From Vitrella brassicaformis (lineage: Eukaryota > Sar > Vitrellaceae), in assembly GCA_001179505.1 (NCBI GenBank), contig CDMY01000493.1, positions 1 through 57,192 of the forward strand: a DNA stretch of 57,192 nt, in the 5' to 3' direction. Below are positions 54,799-57,192 of this stretch, piece by piece. Position 1 is the first letter of the stretch, and every line of letters begins with the position of its first letter. Under the pieces are notes generated by a model, which was not told where the DNA came from, made no database searches, and worked only from the letters and a program-made list of their open reading frames with translations. A program made the translations under genes and the position numbers.

Positions 54799-57192
54799 TG
54801 CACACACATATATGCCACAGACGCACTTGTCTGTAAAAGCTATCTTACAGCCTGAAGGCTCTCCTGAATGTCGTCGATGAGGTTGATGAACTCGCGCAGC
54901 CCCCGAGTGGCTGTGCGCATGGCCTGCCTGCTCACGCCATCCACCTCCATCTCATTGTCGCCACCCACACCACCACCAGCACACAGTGAACGCGCAGCAG
55001 ACATCAATGATACACCCTTCACACAACACACACACACCAGAAGGCATATGTGTTGCTGATCGTCTTACGTGTTTTGTGTTTTGTGGTCCGTTTACCTTCG
55101 TCTGTTTCTGCTGGCCGCCGGCCCAAGCAGCAGCTGCCGCAGCCGCTGCTGGCTGTTGTTGCTCCTCCTCCTCCTCGTCCTGCTGCTGCTGCTGCTGCTG
55201 TGTCTGTGTGGCAGCGATGGCCTGCTCGAGCAGCCACTCGGCGAAGCCGTCCGTGGGCTTCTTGCCGCCACCACCCTTGTTCGTGTCGACACACGCGCCA
55301 TACAAACCTATATTGGAAACACACACACATACACAGTGGATTGTGGGTGTATTGTGTTGTGTTGACTGGATGGTTACTTACTGAGTGCTTTGAGGGCAGC
55401 CTTCCCGAGTTGGCGAGAGGGTCTGTTGAAGACACGCAGGAATGAAGGGTCGTGGTCCTCGTCGAGCAACAGACGGCAGTAGCCCAGGATGTCCAGCACC
55501 TGCATACCCATACCGATACACACACAAAGAGACAGACAGACAGACAGGCCATCCAATCCACGGGCGGGGTGCGTATTCGGTGTGTTGTGTTGTGTTGTAT
55601 GTCACCTCAGCTCTGTTGAATGCGCTCATGTGTCTCCGTTTGCTCGACTTCTCCAGCGGGATGCTGCCCTGCCCGCCACTGATGGGTGCGTTCTCGAGCA
55701 CACGCTCGATCTCGTCCAACACGGCGTTGGTGCGCGCCAGGATGGCAAAGTCGCTCCACGCCTGTAGACACCCACACACTCCACACACACACACACACGC
55801 ACACATTGGCCCAACTTACGAGTTGTTCATCCCGCTTGATGGTGAGTATCTTGTCGGCAATGTATTTGGCCTCGGTGGTGGCGTGGCTGAGGATGTCCCA
55901 CTCGACGGGCGGGCCGCTGTCGTTGGTCGTGTGCAGGTCCTTGGGGCTACGCTCCTCCGACATGGTGTGGGAAATGAGAGTAGACGAGGTGTGCACGATC
56001 TCGGGTGTGGACCGCCAGTTGCCTGGGTGTTAGTTACAGGTGCAGGCATAAGGAGAGGGAGGGGAGGGGAGGGCGAGAGACAGAGAGGTATTTATGGGGC
56101 AGGTGTGGTGTGTGTTCTGGAGTGTCTCTTTCTCGCTGTCCCTCTCTCCCATCCTCTCCTCTCTGAGCGGTTTAGCTGGGTGTGGTTTGTTGCGTGGGCG
56201 TACACACATGATAGGTTGAGTGTGATGTGGTTCTCAAACCGTTCTTTGAACTTCTGAAACACCTGCACACAGCCGTTCCAACACACAGACACCCATGGCG
56301 GTTGGTTATGTGTGGGGTGTGTGTGTGTGTGTGGCCCCCCGCCCCCCCACCTACCCGTCCCTCAGCGCCCCGCCAGGCGTAGATGGCCTGGTCGTCGTCG
56401 CCAACCACACTCACACTGCCACACTGGGGGTTGAACACCTAGAGAGAGAGGCCAAGCACACGGACAGACGACACACATAGAGACGGACATACACACACAC
56501 ACACATATACATATATATATATATATACACAGACAGACAGACAGGCAGGCAGGCAGGTGTTGTTCGTTACGTTTGCGATGATGCTGAACTGGGCAAGGCT
56601 TGTGTCTTGCCACTGAATCGATTCGACGCACACATCACATCACATGGGGTGGGGGATATGAATGCACACGCCCATCGATCGACAACTGTGCATATGTGCC
56701 TGTCGAGCTGACCTCGTCGCAGAAGACGAAGGGGAACTCGCGCTGCACCTGGCCACGCACGTCCGCCCTCTCCAGCAATTTCTCCGTATACCTACACACA
56801 CCACACCCTCTCTCTCTCTCTGGGGGGTGTCTCGTCTTGTGGATGTCACACACATGATGAGGTCGGTCTGGTCAAGCAGCCTCGGGAGGTTCTCCCTGCA
56901 CACACACACACACACACACACCATCCGTGCAGTGCAGCCCATTGTCAAGCTGCAAGTGTGCCCATTGCTCGAGCGCGCACTTGAGCTTCTTGTTGTATTG
57001 CTGAAATATCTTTAACTCGGTGCTCTTGCTATCCCTGGCCTGGGCGCGCCGCTGCGGATCAGTCTTGAGCCGCTTCACGATCGCCTGATTGAGACACACA
57101 CACACACACACCACCTCACTCACATGTGTGTGCACAACACGCACAGCCTCTTCCTCTCTCTCTGTGTGTGGGGGGGGGGGGGGGGGGGGGGG
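52496..57192 (-). CDS. UvrD/Rep-type SF1A DNA helicase, 5' end outside window
   Basis: At least 18 exons, from 57084-56981 down to 53735-53645 and 53532-52496, all in phase; 959 residues are visible and motif I lies beyond the right edge. Motif II reads VFCDEWQDT (split by an intron after DE; usual DEFQD has W here). Motif III is VVGDDDQAIYAWRGAE, motif IV NWRSTPEI, motif V STVHQAKGLEW-TVFLARFNEG and motif VI EERRVAYVAFTRAK. Such helicases unwind DNA 3' to 5' in repair and recombination. Insertions rich in Gln/Glu/Ala (55096-55307) and Ser/Ala lie in the core. The last exon adds about 345 residues of Pro/Gln/His low complexity ending in an acidic DLDDFLRECCG tail. Confidence 0.9.
57169..57192. 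repeat. Terminal G run at window edge
   Basis: The window ends in a TG repeat followed by more than 20 G. The same TG/CA-plus-poly-G arrangement flanks the N gap at 40723-41022, so this is probably a contig-end artefact or a hard-to-sequence tract. Confidence 0.7.

Overview
This is nuclear DNA from a eukaryote with small, intron-dense, closely packed genes. Spliced models were built by hand by matching GT-AG introns and codon phase across every junction. Introns are mostly 50-120 nt, and many carry CA repeats after the donor and TG repeats before the acceptor. A ferredoxin with a signal peptide, a transit-like stretch and a 2Fe-2S domain points to a secondary (complex) plastid. With the intron style, this suggests a photosynthetic alveolate, most likely a chromerid such as Vitrella brassicaformis. 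The organism name is inference; nothing was searched.

Left part (1-24 kb): a small membrane protein (334-1125 +), a secreted protein (2024-3088 -), a disordered Pro-rich protein (3297-5440 +), an IQ-motif protein (5794-7835 +), a membrane J-domain protein with a mitochondrial-like N-terminus (8035-10293 -), an armadillo-like secreted protein with an apparent frameshift (11018-12669 -), a small secreted protein (12907-13748 +), ribosomal protein eS17 (14912-15765 -), an APP1/DUF2183-type HAD phosphatase (15969-17776 +), plastid ferredoxin (18657-19254 -) and an F-box/RCC1 protein (19681-23050 +).

Middle part (24-42 kb): a GT4-type glycosyltransferase (24498-27355 -), two unknown genes (27325-27850 - and 28520-29759 -), a SAM-like small protein (29735-30106 +), a helical organelle-type protein (30342-32500 -), a large secreted protein with degenerate Asp/Phe-rich beta repeats (33068-35903 -), and a VIT + vWA protein resembling inter-alpha-trypsin-inhibitor heavy chains (36612-41238 -), whose first intron holds a 300-base assembly gap flanked by G runs.

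Right part (42-57 kb): a decayed locus with pseudokinase exons and three diverged copies of a coiled-coil unit (42.0-45.7 kb), an F-box membrane protein (46404-47856 -), a phytyl-ester-synthase/TMEM68-like acyltransferase (48259-50688 +) and the 3' part of a UvrD-type SF1 helicase with a long Pro-rich tail (52496 to the right edge, -).

Genes often sit head to head with 200-430 bp between start codons. An 8-mer, TGCGAGCT, was found eight times by eye, each time within 100 nt upstream of a predicted start codon. This is the best candidate here for an undescribed regulatory element. No tRNA, rRNA, transposon or CRISPR array was recognised.
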